Source: Sarcocystis neurona
Taxonomy: Eukaryota > Apicomplexa > Conoidasida > Eucoccidiorida > Sarcocystidae
Reading direction: 5' to 3'
NCBI GenBank assembly: GCA_000727475.1
Contig: KL647291.1
Coordinates: 3,145,434-3,209,433 of the forward strand
DNA: 64,000 nucleotides
In this document: positions 12,501-25,600 of the stretch, one piece after another
Layout of the letters: every line of letters begins with the position of its first letter
Numbering within the stretch: the first letter of the stretch is position 1
The notes under the pieces: generated by a model
Seen by the model: the letters and a program-made list of their open reading frames with translations, nothing else
Database searches by the model: none
What the model was told of the DNA's origin: nothing
Position numbers and translations under genes: made by a program

Positions 12501-14780
12501 TGCAAACCGTATGTCGCACCTGATAGTCCTCGCGGCCAGGCCTGCTTCCATTCGTGTCGGCATATTTGTTGACCTTGCAGCCTTTCAGAGGGGCTCCGTC
12601 AGATATACATATTGGTTTCTTTTTGTATCTACGAATATATATTGACATTTCTGCGCCAACCAGGCCGCCTTATATCAAGTGTCTAAACGCAGACCTTGTG
12701 GCTACTGTCTGTGTCGCAGTAGCCAGCTAGGTCGAGTGCAACTGTTGTATGCGCGTGTACGCGTATCTCCGCAGCATCACGTCTGATGACGCATTTGCAC
12801 ATATATTTTTCTTTTACCTCACTTAAATTCGTACTGTTAAAGGCACTTGAGTACGCATTTTCTACGTGGACGTGCGTCTAACGCGGCGAACCACCGTAGA
12901 GGAGCGCAACGAGACTCTAGGCGAGCTGTCGTCATCCGCACAATAGTGTCGAATTGTTTCCTGCAGGGTAATGTACCACTTGCAGCAGACAACCATATCT
13001 CGCACTGCAATTTATGTTGTTGGCGACACAAAAACAAGACACCATACGGGCGTGTCTTCTGCAGATACACTCGACTAGCCACGCGTCAGACGACTCATCC
13101 ACTCCTTGGCGGTGATGTTGGCCCTCCTCTTGCCGTAACCTTTGTCGCTGCAGCGCTTCGTGCTCTTGCCCCTTACTGGGAAGGCTCCTACTATTGCACT
13201 TGCTGCTGCAGATGGCCCTGCTATTACTGTTGCTCTTGATGCTGCGTTTCCGCGTGTTTCAAGCGTAGGAGCTTGTAAGGCAGCTCTTCAGGACCGCATC
13301 TCCTGCTTCCCTGCGAAGATAGAACAGAGCTCGGAGTTTAAGGGGCATTCATCACATAAGTGGGAAAGATGTTGCCGTTTCCATGCTGGACCGACAGCTG
13401 CAGCCACGACGGAAGAAGAAGACGGACAGGCCACAAAGCAGCACACAGATACACACGCACAGAAGCATACGTAAAAAAGTACAGTACGAAAGCTGCAGTT
13501 GTGGTTCGAGCATTACTTCCAAGGATACTGGTGGCCTCAGTTAGAGCAACCGAAGTCACAGTGGTGGGGACACGAGCAGTCGATCCCGGGAAAAAGCGAG
13601 GGTCAGCAGGGGCTTTAGCAACCTCGTACAGGGCCCCTGTGCAGCGCACGAACACGCAGACTCATAAAGAAGACTGACTTTAGACGCAAAGAAGCGCGTG
13701 TGTATCGGTACAAAGCTACGTGCACGTCTGTAAATAGTCTACCTGGACTGCAAATAAAGCCGCTGGTCCTGGTGATGCCTCTTTCATCCGTACGGCCGCA
13801 GTGGCAACAGCGTCAAAATCACAGCAGGGCATGACAGGCGATATGCGGGAAAACGACAGGAGCTGCAATCTCTTTCTGAGCCAGCCATGCGTGCTCGTTG
13901 GGTTACAGCAGTGGCAGCGTGGATGGTGGAGCAACGTAAACAGCCGCGACCGGCAAGATAAAAACTACTGCTGCAATGGCTGCGCAGACTACCGGAGGCT
14001 TCGGCATCTTCTCACAGCAACAGCAGCAGCAGCAGGAAGTGAGGAAGCAGCAACAGAGGGTTCGCAGCCGTTGGCGTCCACTCACTGCGGGTAGAGCAGC
14101 AGCAGCAACAGAGACAAAGGCAGACGCAGCAGCTGCAGCGCCAGCCACAGAACTAGCTCCAGGCGGGACGCTATACTTCTAGACTGTGTGGCAGCTACAA
14201 GAGGGATACCTAGCAGTAGTAATTTTGCACCCAACTCCTTTCGAGGCGCCTACAGCTGTGCAAGGCGCTATCGTTTGGCAATTTTTTTTCCACGTGCTGC
14301 TACCCGCTGCTGCAGACGCCGGCCATATCGGAGAGAAATTTAGTGAAACTACTGGAATAGCAGCAGCGACTGCTTTAGTAGCAGGGCACCAGAAATTTCA
14401 GCGGCAGAGCAGAAACACGTTGGCAAGGAAGCAGCAGCCTTGCTGACGCTCTAGCCCCAAGCTGTCGCAATACGTTTTGTCGTCGAGCTGAAACCAAATG
14501 CTGCACTGCGGAAGCACTATTTACAGCAGTCGCCACCAGTAGTGACAGATATCCGTGAAAATCGGCTGCGGTGTTCTCTGACTCTGTGCAGAAGATGTCA
14601 GTGAGATTGGTAGTGAGTGAGCGTCGTGAGTTGTAGGTACACTGTCACAGCATTTCCTTTTCCTGCTATCTCACTTCGTGCAGAAGAGGTCGTTCTGAAA
14701 GTGAGATATTTCCACACACAGTATGTCCTCCTCAGTCTGATCTCTGCATCAGCAGAGCAGGAGTACTAGACTTGCGGAAC
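9561..14780. other. Intergenic stretch with decayed CAG repeats and exon-like fragments
   Basis: 11.0-11.6 kb and 13.9-14.4 kb carry scattered CAG/GCA triplets. 11.98-12.04 kb holds TA and GATA repeats. Some fragments look protein-like: minus 10425-10195 (contains NIVTASDVQQLTPISMAF), minus 10662-10465 (Cys-rich, 65 codons) and plus 13150-13340 (contains ALDAAFPRVSSVGACKAAL). I found no linked start, stop and splice sites for any of them, so they are recorded here rather than called. Most of 12.0-12.8 kb shows nothing. Confidence 0.4.
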
Positions 14781-14806
14781 GCTTGGTCAAGAGAAGGAAA
14801 GTGAAC

Positions 14807-16951
14807 ATGGCTCTCGCACAGCAGGCGCTGCTGACTCTGCAGCCAGTGTCCAATACCACCACCAACAAAGAACTCGAGTCCCAAAAAGCCACAAAAATGA
14901 TAAATTTGTGCACAGCAAACAACTTCTATGCTTTCTCTCGCCTCTTCCGTTGTATCAATTGCAAGGTGCAGATTCTTCTGCTGGCAATTTGTCTTGTCCT
15001 GGGAGTCCACGTAACGCTGGCTGGCGGTGAAGCCCCCGCAAACCCGGAAACAACGCAGCCGGGCAGCAGCGCTCTACACAGCAGCGGCCTGCGGGGAGCA
15101 CGGAAAACGGACTACCCCTACTCGTACAGGTCTCTCAACGTGGCTGTCGCTCCCCATGGGACGTCTCCTCCCAACGTTGCTGACGAGGTGGCACCCTCTC
15201 AGCTTGAAAGGAGTCCGACAGTAATTCGCGATAGCAGCGAAATTATCAGGGATGTTGAGCAGAACGCGCAGCCAACCGCGGATCAGGCGCAGGAGGAAGA
15301 CATCGTAGACATTCCGGAGATGGTAGATGAAGAGGAACTGATCGGTGTTCAGCCGCTGGAGGGCTCATGGGGCATGCCCGAGAGTCTAGACATCCATCAA
15401 GATCTTCTGCTAGGTCCTGGTGAACACCTGGAAGTGCAAGACGAAAGCAATCTGGGAAGCGCTTTCTTGGACCTAGACTATCCGGACTTGATGGAAACAG
15501 ATGACCACACGTCCTCACTTACTTGTCGTCCTCCCTGTAGAAGACAAATCGATGATGTGCTGGAGGCCCTTGGAGACGACGGTGACGACGATGGTCTACT
15601 GTCAAGCGGGAGCTCTTCGGGCTCGACAGACAGGGTTGAAGACCAGGAAGCTTTTTTTTCCGGAGCGCCGGAATTAGAAGCCTTAGGCGAAGCGAACTTT
15701 CTGCACCAAGACGCTCGTGTACATGCAGAAACGTTTGAAGAAGATGACGGCATCTGGGATACAGACAGGTCAGGGGAGAAAGGTAAACTCCCGATTGAAT
15801 ACACGATTGAAAAGTATAGAGATTCTAAGAGTTCAACAAAAAGGAAAGAGCAATCTCCTCCAGCTGCTTTGTCAGAAACCGCTAGTAAAGTGGACACCAG
15901 TACGATCAAGCACGGTGCACCTTCCTTCGCATCCACTGAAAATGCCACGGAGGCCACAGTACCTCCTGTGTATCCCGCTGCCACGCTGCCTAGTGCAGCA
16001 AACGCTGCAGATCACATAGAGAAGAGCCCGGCTTCTCCTCCTCCAGCGGCAAAAGCGGGGACAGAAGCGAACAACCGGAGTGGAGCAGCGCTGGAAGATG
16101 AGGAGGGAGGAGGCGCCGGTGATAGAGAGAAACGAGCCGGGCTAGAGAGGCTAACAGAAGACGACGATCTGGTAGACGAACAAACAGGACTAGAGGAAAT
16201 ACTAGAAGACGACGATCTGGCAGCGACAGAAGCAGCTACGCCGGATGAGGAAGAACTGCTCTTGATGGAGGATAAACGGAAAGGCACAGCAGCAGAGAAA
16301 GGCGAAGTAGCAACACTGGCTGACACTTTATATCCAGAGGACTATGCGCCCGATGAATTTGGATCTCCTGGACTGGAGGTGGAAGAAGCAGCACCAGCAC
16401 CAACAGAAGAGAATCAGAAACGTGAGACTCCTGCTGTTGTTGACATCACTGCGGAAGAGGCTCCTTCTGCAGCAGAATTCACAGCAGCAGCAGCAGTGGA
16501 GAAGGAAGCACCTCCTCCGGGAGAGGAACATACATTTGATGTGTCACACCAGGGAGTATCTCAGGAAGCTACCACAGCAGAAGGGACACACAAAAAAACC
16601 GAGCAGGTGCAAGCTGCTTTCGTGGAGCAAGCAGATACTCCCCACCAGCAGCAGCAACGAAGACTACCAGTAAATCCACTGCTGAATCCGCCGTCATTCG
16701 TAGACTGGCAAACCCTTGGAGCTGTCATGACCAGTCCAGCACTGCGTGTATCTGGTAGCCCTTTTCTAGCGCGTACGCCACAGTACTTTAGCGCAGTCCC
16801 AACGGAACATACGTCGCAACACGGCAGAATTATGATCGTGTTTTTTGGTTCCATGGTCGTTCTTCTTATTATTATTCTCTTCTGTTGCTGCATGGTCAGA
16901 AGAAAGCGCGCACATGAAGCCTACATGGCTGCACCAATGATAATAAAGTGA
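14807..16951 (+). CDS. Acidic single-pass membrane protein (hypothetical, single exon)
   Basis: ATG at 14807 gives 714 residues ending at TGA 16949-16951; the upstream part of the frame has only a TTG. A second in-frame ATG (residue 31) would leave a shorter n-region before the hydrophobic segment at about 54-72 (VQILLLAICLVLGVHVTLA), which looks like a signal peptide or anchor. The long middle is strongly acidic, rich in Glu, Asp, Ala, Ser and Pro, without globular character, and has a 48-bp internal duplication giving two EDDDL motifs. Near the C-terminus, at about 676-696, lies a clear transmembrane helix followed by a short basic tail, RRKRAHEAYMAAPMIIK. This predicts type I topology with an acidic lumenal or extracellular domain. 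A secretory-organelle or surface location is an inference; no named family is recognised. Confidence 0.85.
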   Translation: MALAQQALLTLQPVSNTTTNKELESQKATKMINLCTANNFYAFSRLFRCINCKVQILLLAICLVLGVHVTLAGGEAPANPETTQPGSSALHSSGLRGARKTDYPYSYRSLNVAVAPHGTSPPNVADEVAPSQLERSPTVIRDSSEIIRDVEQNAQPTADQAQEEDIVDIPEMVDEEELIGVQPLEGSWGMPESLDIHQDLLLGPGEHLEVQDESNLGSAFLDLDYPDLMETDDHTSSLTCRPPCRRQIDDVLEALGDDGDDDGLLSSGSSSGSTDRVEDQEAFFSGAPELEALGEANFLHQDARVHAETFEEDDGIWDTDRSGEKGKLPIEYTIEKYRDSKSSTKRKEQSPPAALSETASKVDTSTIKHGAPSFASTENATEATVPPVYPAATLPSAANAADHIEKSPASPPPAAKAGTEANNRSGAALEDEEGGGAGDREKRAGLERLTEDDDLVDEQTGLEEILEDDDLAATEAATPDEEELLLMEDKRKGTAAEKGEVATLADTLYPEDYAPDEFGSPGLEVEEAAPAPTEENQKRETPAVVDITAEEAPSAAEFTAAAAVEKEAPPPGEEHTFDVSHQGVSQEATTAEGTHKKTEQVQAAFVEQADTPHQQQQRRLPVNPLLNPPSFVDWQTLGAVMTSPALRVSGSPFLARTPQYFSAVPTEHTSQHGRIMIVFFGSMVVLLIIILFCCCMVRRKRAHEAYMAAPMIIK

Positions 16952-18497
16952 GAGGCACGGGTGAGGTCACACTCACCAACCACGTATACATGCCTGTGTG
17001 TATACATATACGCATGTACACGGCAATATTATTATTATTATTATCAGTCTGCACACGTGGACAGCCGTCGGGGGTGTTCGTAGACGTGGACGAATATACA
17101 GTCGGAAGGGCAGTCAGAACCAAAGGACTCCACACTGGATGCGCGTATCTATACATATTTGTGCATGTTTAAATACGTCGAGGTACAGGCGCAAAACACC
17201 ACATACCAGACGTATGGAAACGCGATTTAGGGGAGTACCTTACAGTCGACGTAAAAGCAACTGAGGTAGGAGGGGGAACTGAGACACATAGAGACACGAC
17301 AGCACGACAATGTAGCGAGAATCTGCCATCTCTTTTGTTCCACGGGAGCACGTGTGTATATAAATATATACGTGTGTATATACATACATGTCGCTTCCGC
17401 ATACAAGCTCTCTTACACTTCCTTTGCAAAATAGAGGAAGCAGAGTTTTTTACGTTTATGTACACATGTGTATACCTGTGCACACAAGTATGAGGATTAG
17501 AAATGACTTCTTCGTCCACAACGGAGGAGCCCATTGCTTGTTAAAGAAAAACACAAGCAAGAAAGCTGGAGTAAGGGGCCCGACACAACAGGCTTTAGAC
17601 TGTTTGATAAGTGTTCGAAGCAAGCAAGCAATTAATACAAAAAAACCCCCAGCACACGTCGCGTGTGTAGTTTGACGTCTGAGAGGGTGTCCAGCCATAT
17701 TGCTTGACCCCGGAAAAAAATGCATTTTTAAATGCAGCGTGCTTCACTGGTGTGAGCTGCGTCCTTGGTAGAAAAGCGTAGGTCACAATATACATGCAGG
17801 GACAAAGAACAGCACGCGAAGAAGCACAATGTGAAGCGTGTTTTGTAGAAGAATTGGGGGAGGCTGCTGGAGACGTTAACACCTTCGTTGATATTAGAAT
17901 GTAGCGGAAAAGACAGCGGAACACAAAGAAAAGACGTCGTATACAAACCACCTGTAGAGGAAAGCTTTGTACGACCTTTCTGTGGGAAGCACCCATCCAA
18001 AGACAAAAATGGAAAGGCGAAGGTAATATATTCCCTGCGTCGGTGCAGCCAGCAGAGAAATAGAGGGAGTGACACTTGCTGCCCGCTAGTGTTCACTGGA
18101 CGTTGTATGTCAACGGTGGCACACACAAAACTCCAACGGTGCTTCTGCAGTTCGGGTGTTGTTTGGAGTGGCGACATCTCTCGGGATGCACCTGTCCCTC
18201 TCAACTCTCCTCTGTCTGTGGTGCTGGATGTGTATAAGCCACGGGGCTTATGCGTACATAATATGAAACCCGACTTATTGTTTTAAAGAGTTATGCACTC
18301 AGCGTAGAGAGAGACGAAATGTGTGCTGTCTGGTATGTGACACACCGACAGGACTGCGTTGTGATCACTTCTTCTGTGCGTTTCCTTGTTTTAAATGCAA
18401 ACATAGTAGTGACACTTTACTTGCGAGAACTAAGCTACTTCTTAGCTCCTTACTAGCAGCACTATTCGTTTGGATACTGTTTTCGCAGCCCTAACAA

Positions 18498-19085
18498 AAA
18501 GGCTATTCTTCAGGTGCCATGGTCTCTACATTCCGCCCTCTTCTTCAACAGTATCACAGACGTTCACCTGTACTGATATGCGTTCAGGTACAATTTCTTC
18601 TGCTACAGGCGCTCCCACTTCTAGTAGTGCCTACAGATTACTTAGGATTGCTTCGTCAGTCTCAATACGCAAAACAGCGTGTAACTACCAATATTCACCA
18701 CAACAAAATTACTACTTTTGTTGGTACGTCACTGCTAGCACCACTGTTGGTAGTGTGCTGTCGCATATGCTCTCACCACTAGCCGTCACTCACAGACTAC
18801 TTTTCGATTGTCATGGTGTCCTTATTCTTTTCTCTACTCCGACAGTATCAGCGACGTCCAATTGGATTGATTTGCGTTCAAAAGCAATTCCTTCTGCGAC
18901 AGTTGCTCCCACTTCGAGTTGCGCATACAGATTACTTGTGGTAGCTCCGTCAGCCTTAACGCAACAACTAGTGCTGAACAGCCCGTGTTCACCAGAACAA
19001 AATTAATACTGTTTTTCTGGAGCCTCCCTGCTTGTACTACTGTTGGTAGTCTGCTGCCGCACGTGCTGTCACTGCTAAACTGCTA
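18498..19085 (+). repeat. 294-bp diverged tandem duplication with preserved frame
   Basis: Two head-to-tail copies start at about 18498 and 18792. The CATGGT anchor lies at 18518 and 18812 (294 apart) and ACTGTTGGTAG at 18743 and 19039 (296 apart). One plus frame (about 18470-19006, 178 codons) crosses both copies, and because 294 is divisible by three it gives the same Ser/Thr/Ala-rich motif twice: SSATGAPTSSSAYRLL and PSATVAPTSSCAYRLL. The frame lacks a good start and stops inside copy two, so it may be a relic. Confidence 0.75.
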
Positions 19086-20076
19086 CGGCTACTAAGTGTG
19101 TGTCACCAGTTACTCGTCCTTCTACAAGGGACGCCTTCCACAAACTTTTTACCTCTGTTCCGCGTACCCTCTTCAAAAAAAGTACCTATTCAACACGCTG
19201 ACTTAAAGTCTCCCCACGCGTTCTCCGATGGTTGCGCTTTGGCCGTTAGTTTTGTCACCCGCGTAGGGCTTGTTGAGTGTTACGGTTCCTGTCTTCGACG
19301 TATTCGACAGCTTCAGGGAAATGCTGAACCCAGCAGCGCCGGCAGTTTCTGTGGAAAAGTTGACTCACGTAAACTCACAAACAAAAAGCCAGAGGGGTCT
19401 GGGCAACTTGCGTTGTTCTAGTACTTCGGTTTACACAAAAACAAATACGCGGATAAGCAAAGTACATCAGTACTTATATGCCGCAGTGTGTTGCACCACT
19501 CTCTGGTACATCTTGACGTCCAAAAGACATCTGTGTGCTGTACGAGCGCAGCTCTTGATACCAGCTTCTCTGCAGAAAAGCCACGCACACGTAAGTTTCT
19601 TCATGGACGTATCAGCTCCAGCTGTATCTCTAGGTCCGCGGAAAAGATCGACACGTCAAAAGAGATGCCGAATCGCTTGTAGACCATACAAAGCTCAAGA
19701 ACACCTGCTGCATCTACAGGTTTTCTGGTGGTGTAAGGATGCGGTTTTGCTTCGACATCTACGTATCCGCAAGTAAATGCAGACTGAGCGCGCGGCGCAT
19801 GAGCTGCATTCTGAGCAACGCGTGAGCCCAGCAACCCCGGAAACTCATCTGAGGTAGGCCCTTCTTACACGTGAACGCACCGGTAGGGTTAGTGAGCTCT
19901 TTACAAATATGTATGATCAGCAACTTCAGTGTGAACCTGGTCACTGTACATACACACGTGTGTCCGCATGCTCCTGCTCGTATGCAGTGACATTGTATGT
20001 ATAACTTTAGACGCAGGTGCGTCCTTCAGTGTGTTAATTGTCATGGAGTGGGCACCTTTCCTGCCTGTTTGTGTGT

Positions 20077-20160
20077 TATATATATATGTACAAATATATA
20101 TATGCATATGTATATAAATAGAGAGAGAGAGATAGAGAGAACAGAGAGAGCGCGAGACAG
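20077..20160. repeat. TA then GA microsatellite
   Basis: A TATATATG/TATATA run passes directly into GAGAGAGAGAGATAGAGAG and further GA units. It is simple-sequence DNA in the spacer. Confidence 0.9.
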
Positions 20161-21398
20161 TGGAGAGACGGTTGCGTTGTAGATCTGATTGTGTTCGTCT
20201 TTTTCTATGCAAGTGTTTTTCTCTATGTTAAACGTCGTTGTAAGCGTACAAATGCACGTACTGACTGATATATGAACATACAAGCATGTAAACGCTTGTA
20301 GCAGGAGCTTTTTTGTCGTGTTCATTGCAAGTTTGTATACAGGTTTGTGTACAGAGACATCTGGTGCATGCGGTTCACCCTCATTTCACGCATTACTACT
20401 CACGTGACAACCAACATTATTGCATTACCCCGTACCTCTATGCGAATTCTTTGTTTACAACGTCTCCAAGACGCAGGCACATGTATGTCTGCAAACCCTT
20501 CACTTTACACATGCATCCGCCCCCTACGTGTAGCAGCACACGTCTTTGTGTAACAATTGAGCCTAGGAAAAGTTGTTTCGTGGATGGTCTTGGGTGTGGA
20601 AGACGATAAGCCCCGTGGTCATTTTCGAGACGATTCAACATAGCAAAGCAGCGTGACCCTGGCTGATGTCCACCTGCATATTGGTCCCATGGTAACCATG
20701 ACCTTACTTCCACCTCGGCGCATTCGCACACTTTTCCAGCTAGATGTACTTCCGCTTTGGTGCAAGCCGCGCCGCACAAGCCGCGTTAACGGCCGATGGT
20801 CCCCCGGCTATTCCTGGAGACAAAGCAACCTACACTCTGGTAGGAAATACTTGTGCTAGACGATGTTTTTTCCACGCCCCTTGGGAAAATCCTTGCCTAC
20901 GTGAGTGTACGTGCTCGAAGTTTGGCAGCGAAGACACTCTCGTGGCAGTGCACCTGGATGAGTAATCTGCGTACGCATCCCTAAAGTAACTGATCTATGA
21001 CGAAACTTTGTATACAAGTATACGTGAAGAAGGGTCAGCACTGCGATGCTTGATAAGTGTAACGTGCCCACGGACGATCTCACTTATATGTGTGTGCACT
21101 GCAGCTGCATCTGCTTAGTGCGCAGCATTTCGATTGAATATCTGATAGAAACCTTAGGGAAGTGCAAGCACTCGAATATTGTACTGCATAATTGTTATCT
21201 GTGAATAGTTGGGAAGGGCTATATTCAGGCACACAAACCGCAGGTGTGTAAGTGCACTGAGTTGCGGGTGTGTATATGCACTAAGTCCCTGATTTCCCAG
21301 AATTCTTCAGGAAGTACGTGTCTACATATTTACACACGTCCGTCGTTGACTCGGGGCAGCACGTATATGTGCTGTTACCCTCAGTATCCCCCTTCTGA

Positions 21399-21485
21399 AA
21401 TGATTTAGCAACTGTGTGTACGTACTCCTTTTGGCCACAATAATGATTTAACAACTGTATGCACGTACCTCTTCCGGCCACAATA
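21399..21485. repeat. 44-bp tandem duplication
   Basis: ATGATTTAGCAACTGTGTG at 21399 is followed by a copy beginning ATGATTTAACAACTGTATG at 21443. Both end in GGCCACAATA. There are about six differences between the copies. Confidence 0.8.
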
Positions 21486-22680
21486 AAGAAAACAGGCGCC
21501 GGCATTTCCACACGAGTGTAAAAACTGGAATCGATTCAATCTAAAAGGCGAGACAGTTGCAAGTATTTCTTCGGCGGTGTACAGTAGGTGTTGCACCAAG
21601 CCGACCGACCACAAGCAGAGATACAAAGACTCCCGCCTGAGGAGCGTATGTTGCAGATTTGGAACGCCCCTTCGGTAGGGTTGCTACAGTTTTTTCAGTC
21701 GTGGTTGCATATGAGAGGGCCGATTCAGCAATAAACTACTTCCACGTTTGTATCCGCAACATGCTTGTAATGTGTTGCTTCCGCTTCACGCTGAAAAAAA
21801 GTCTGTGGTTCCACTGTACTCCAGAAGGAGGAAACATATATGCTGCTTCTGTATGTGTCTATCTGTTATAACGCTTTGTCGCTGCGTGTAGCTTTTGGAT
21901 TGGTATTGCTCTCCTTTGAGTGGATGGCATCACCTTCAATTCGCGGAGGGTCCCGCTGGTGGGCGGGCAACCGCGGTCGCTACTGCAGTTGCTGATACAA
22001 GATAGCCACCAGCTTTTCTATGTGGTTGATATGTATCCTTCCCAGTAAAACATGGAGGCGTCTTGATTGCAATGCGTAAAACCCGTGTGCGGCTGTTTTG
22101 GCGTATCGAGTGCGTGGCTACGTGCGTATTAGAGCAGGTACAAGAGAAAGGGGGCTGCGTTTACAGCTGCTGGCGTCCGCAGGTGCCTCACCACGGAATG
22201 GCCAAGAAGGCAGTGAGACAGACTTATGCAGACATAGCGGAAGTCATCTAGCAGCATGTGCTAAAATCTTGACCAACAACGACGGAAATCCTTTCAAGAC
22301 AGAGGAAGCACAACGTGTCTCGCTAGGACGGACGCTGTCTGTCTTGGAGTTCCAGTGCTGCGTTGAAGAGTTGCGCTTAAACTGCTATTTTCTATCATCT
22401 GCGGCGCAGCAGATCTGAAAAAAGCATGAGGAAGTTGCGCATTTATGCTGTTTAGTGGTTTCGACGTCGTGTCTGTTGGTGCTGCAGCCTCCGCCCCCGC
22501 AGGAGGCCGCTGCAGCTGCTGTGGCTGCCCCTCACGTTTTCCGTCGTCTCGCTGCCGGCGGTGTTGGCGGCGGTGCTTCCTGCTCTAGTTTGAGCACAAC
22601 AAGGACGCTTACGGGAACGAAGGGGCGGCAGGTGAAGCGACGAGCCGCAAGAAGCAACGACTACAGCGTGTGTGCACCAT

Positions 22681-25600
22681 ATGGGTGCAATTTACTGTTG
22701 TTCTGCTCCTTCGGTGTTGACTGAGATCTACATGGCTGGAGCGTCAGTCGCGGCACATCCTCCTGCAGCTGAAGAAAAATCGTTAATCGACACTGGGTGC
22801 CCCCTACGCTTCTTGCTGCTGCGCTTACTGCGGCAGGCGCTGCTGGAAGGACTGATACTGTTGCTGTTGCTGCGGCTAATCCTTTTCAAGATGCTGCCAA
22901 TTTTGAAGAATGCGTTGGTCACTAGAACCTGCAAGAAAGACTTCCTGATCCGGAAAGCTGAGCTTGAGTGGTTTACGAGTAACTATTGGGTCATCGCCAC
23001 GCAGGCGACGGTAGTCGGAGGGTTCTCCTTCCATCAACTTTCTAGTCCCCCACCTGAGGATACAGCTACTTTCTCTGCTTTGTTATTTGTCACGCTGACA
23101 ACCCTCAGTTTCATTCTCGCTCTTTACGTCATCGTCCGCTGCACCTTCAGCTGCATACTTGCCACAGGTACGCAGTGTGTGTGTATACCTACGTACGCAA
23201 GCGCCCATATAGGGGTGTGTGTTTGTCCATGCGCGTAAGTATCTACATGAATGTATTCGTGTATGTACTACTACTTACATTATTAAATACATGAAAAAAT
23301 CTGTGTCTACATGTCTGCACATACGTAGCGACATATGCACAGATATGTGGATAACTCCACAGCAGTGATTACGGAGATAATTCAAGGCATCAGTACACCG
23401 CTAAATCTTCAGACACTTATGTATATCAGTCTCTACCTCTCCCCCTGTTTACGTGCACTATTCCAGAGGACGCTACATTGTATTTTTCACTGCATTTGAA
23501 TTCAAGACGCTTTCATTTTCAAGTGGAATGCCACGCCTTTGCCGTGCACGTGTGCCTGTACGTAGGTATGTAGGTACACACTTTCTATCTATCTATCAGT
23601 CTACCTCTCTCTCCCCGTATATACATATATATATATATATCCGTACGAACAAAGTGTGTACAGGTATATATTCGATGACTTCTAAATACGGTGACCTGGA
23701 TGAACGTGCTTGGAGACAGCCGACAGCGAAGTCGTTACTTATGAATGCCTCTCACTCCTTGCTGCAGTGCATTTTTCAGGATTCTCTGCACGCCGGCAGC
23801 TGCACATTTCTATATACACCCGTGTGACTCACTCACTATATCCCACTGTACATGCGTTCGTGTACATACCCACAAATGTGTCTAGCCTGCCGGTACCCCC
23901 CAAGGAGCCGTCGTCAGGTACAAGTTGTTCCTGAGTTGGATATAAGATTTGACGTTCTTGAATGGATAGATATACTAAATCCATATGTATACACCGATGT
24001 ACGTGTGTGTAAAGGTGTGCTGACTTTTCCGATGAACGAAGTCGTCTGATCCTGAGGATTTTTGCTTTATTCGACACATCTCTTAATTCTGTGGTGGTAA
24101 GGGGTTTCCTTGACGTGCTTTTTCGTTCGAGAGACGTCAAAAAAGTGATCTGCGGCAACTGCTCATCACGCGTAGGTTGCACGTGTGTGTGTAGGCGTGT
24201 GCAAGCCTGTGTTAGCTGCTGCTAAGTTCTCCTGAATTTCTTCCCTCTGCGTCTACGTTGGTTCCCTACAGTGCATAGACCGCTGTTGCAAATTGTTTGC
24301 GCAACTTCGTCGACTCTGTGAGAGATTGTCGCGCCTCGTACTTTACCGACGTGTACACACATTTCTATTCGGTCCCTGTGTCTTCGGCTTTTCCGCTTCA
24401 CGAGCCGCCTCTCGTTTCTGCAAAAACTGGCGCCAACCGTCACTGTCTCTTGTAACGCACCACTTGAGTGTCAGCACCTCGGAGCTCACACAAATACCTA
24501 TATTCCCGATTCTTTCCGACATGTTGCTACCGCGCCACACGCTGCCGTGGGAGACCACACGCTGACATAAAAGCAGTTCTGTCTGTTGCAGACTGCTCCA
24601 TATGTTTTACTCATTAGCGCTTCCTTGCGTCCCTTGCGGTTTACGTCAACGCAAAAATCTATGCCTTCTCATTTGCCTATCTATAAAGAACATTTCCCGT
24701 ACCACAACGCAGCGGCAAAGATCAATAAAACTTACAAGAAGGCACTGTTTTCCAATGGTATGTTGCGACTGTCTCCAGCAACGTGCAATAGAAGTTAAAA
24801 AGCTGAGAATGTTCACCTTTCACCGAAGAAATGTCAACTAGCAACGCTGTCTCTTTTGATCCCGTGCTGTGTCGCTAGGTACTCTATCTAGGGCGATTCA
24901 AGCAAAAAAAGCTCTCACGCACATTTCTATGTAGATGCGTACACCGTGAGGAGAAGAAAACAGACCTACACATACACGATTACACATGTATCTGTATCTA
25001 CATCTATATTCGTGTGTGAGCAGAACCAAATAAATATGCGTATATTTATATATTAACCCACGTATGTAAATATATTTATGCATATGTATCAATTTCACTA
25101 GAGAGAGATATACACATATATATGTATGCGAACATATGTGTGTGTACGTGTAGACACAGAGAGACCCCTACACACAAGGAGATGCAGAGAAAGAGATACA
25201 CACTAATTCGTCTGCTTGTTACTCGAGAGCAATTCTTATATCTGCATATACGTATATATCTGTATATACGTGGATATATATTAATAGAGCACGGCAATCA
25301 TATGCACATGTCTGTTCCTCCTTTTCGTGTATTGATAGCTCCACATATATTATGTGTGTACGGGTGGATGCGCGATTTTCCCGTTTATCTAGCTGTGTTC
25401 GAAATTCCGCCTTTTGCTAAGTGGTGAGGTGCGGGGACGCAATTGCACGCCCACAGAATTGATCTCTTCATTGAGCTGAATAAAACTAATAAGCAGTGAA
25501 GTAAAGCGTGCTAAAATTGTACAAACATTGTACGTACGTGTATGGGTATGCTATATATATATGTAGTACACACATAGTAAATGTGTATATGGATATATTA

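Larger units (their letters stand above)
16952..22680. other. Repeat-poor spacer with microsatellites and exon-like fragments
   Basis: Contains an ATT run (17025-17044), GT/TA-rich stretches and the tandem repeats listed separately. Exon-like fragments: minus 19755-19603 (contains YKRFGISFDVSIFSADLEIQ and ends in a stop), plus 20744-20890 (contains AALTADGPPAIPGDKATYTL, preceded by a TTTTCCAGCTAG acceptor-like site and followed by GTGAGT), and plus 22230-22350 (contains AKILTNNDGNPFKTEEAQRV). They could be exons of unmodelled genes or gene relics; joined models could not be made. Confidence 0.4.

Noticed and set aside
13490..13540. Possible tRNA T-arm (GTGGTTCGAG)
   Set aside because: The stem pairs poorly and no other tRNA arms are present.
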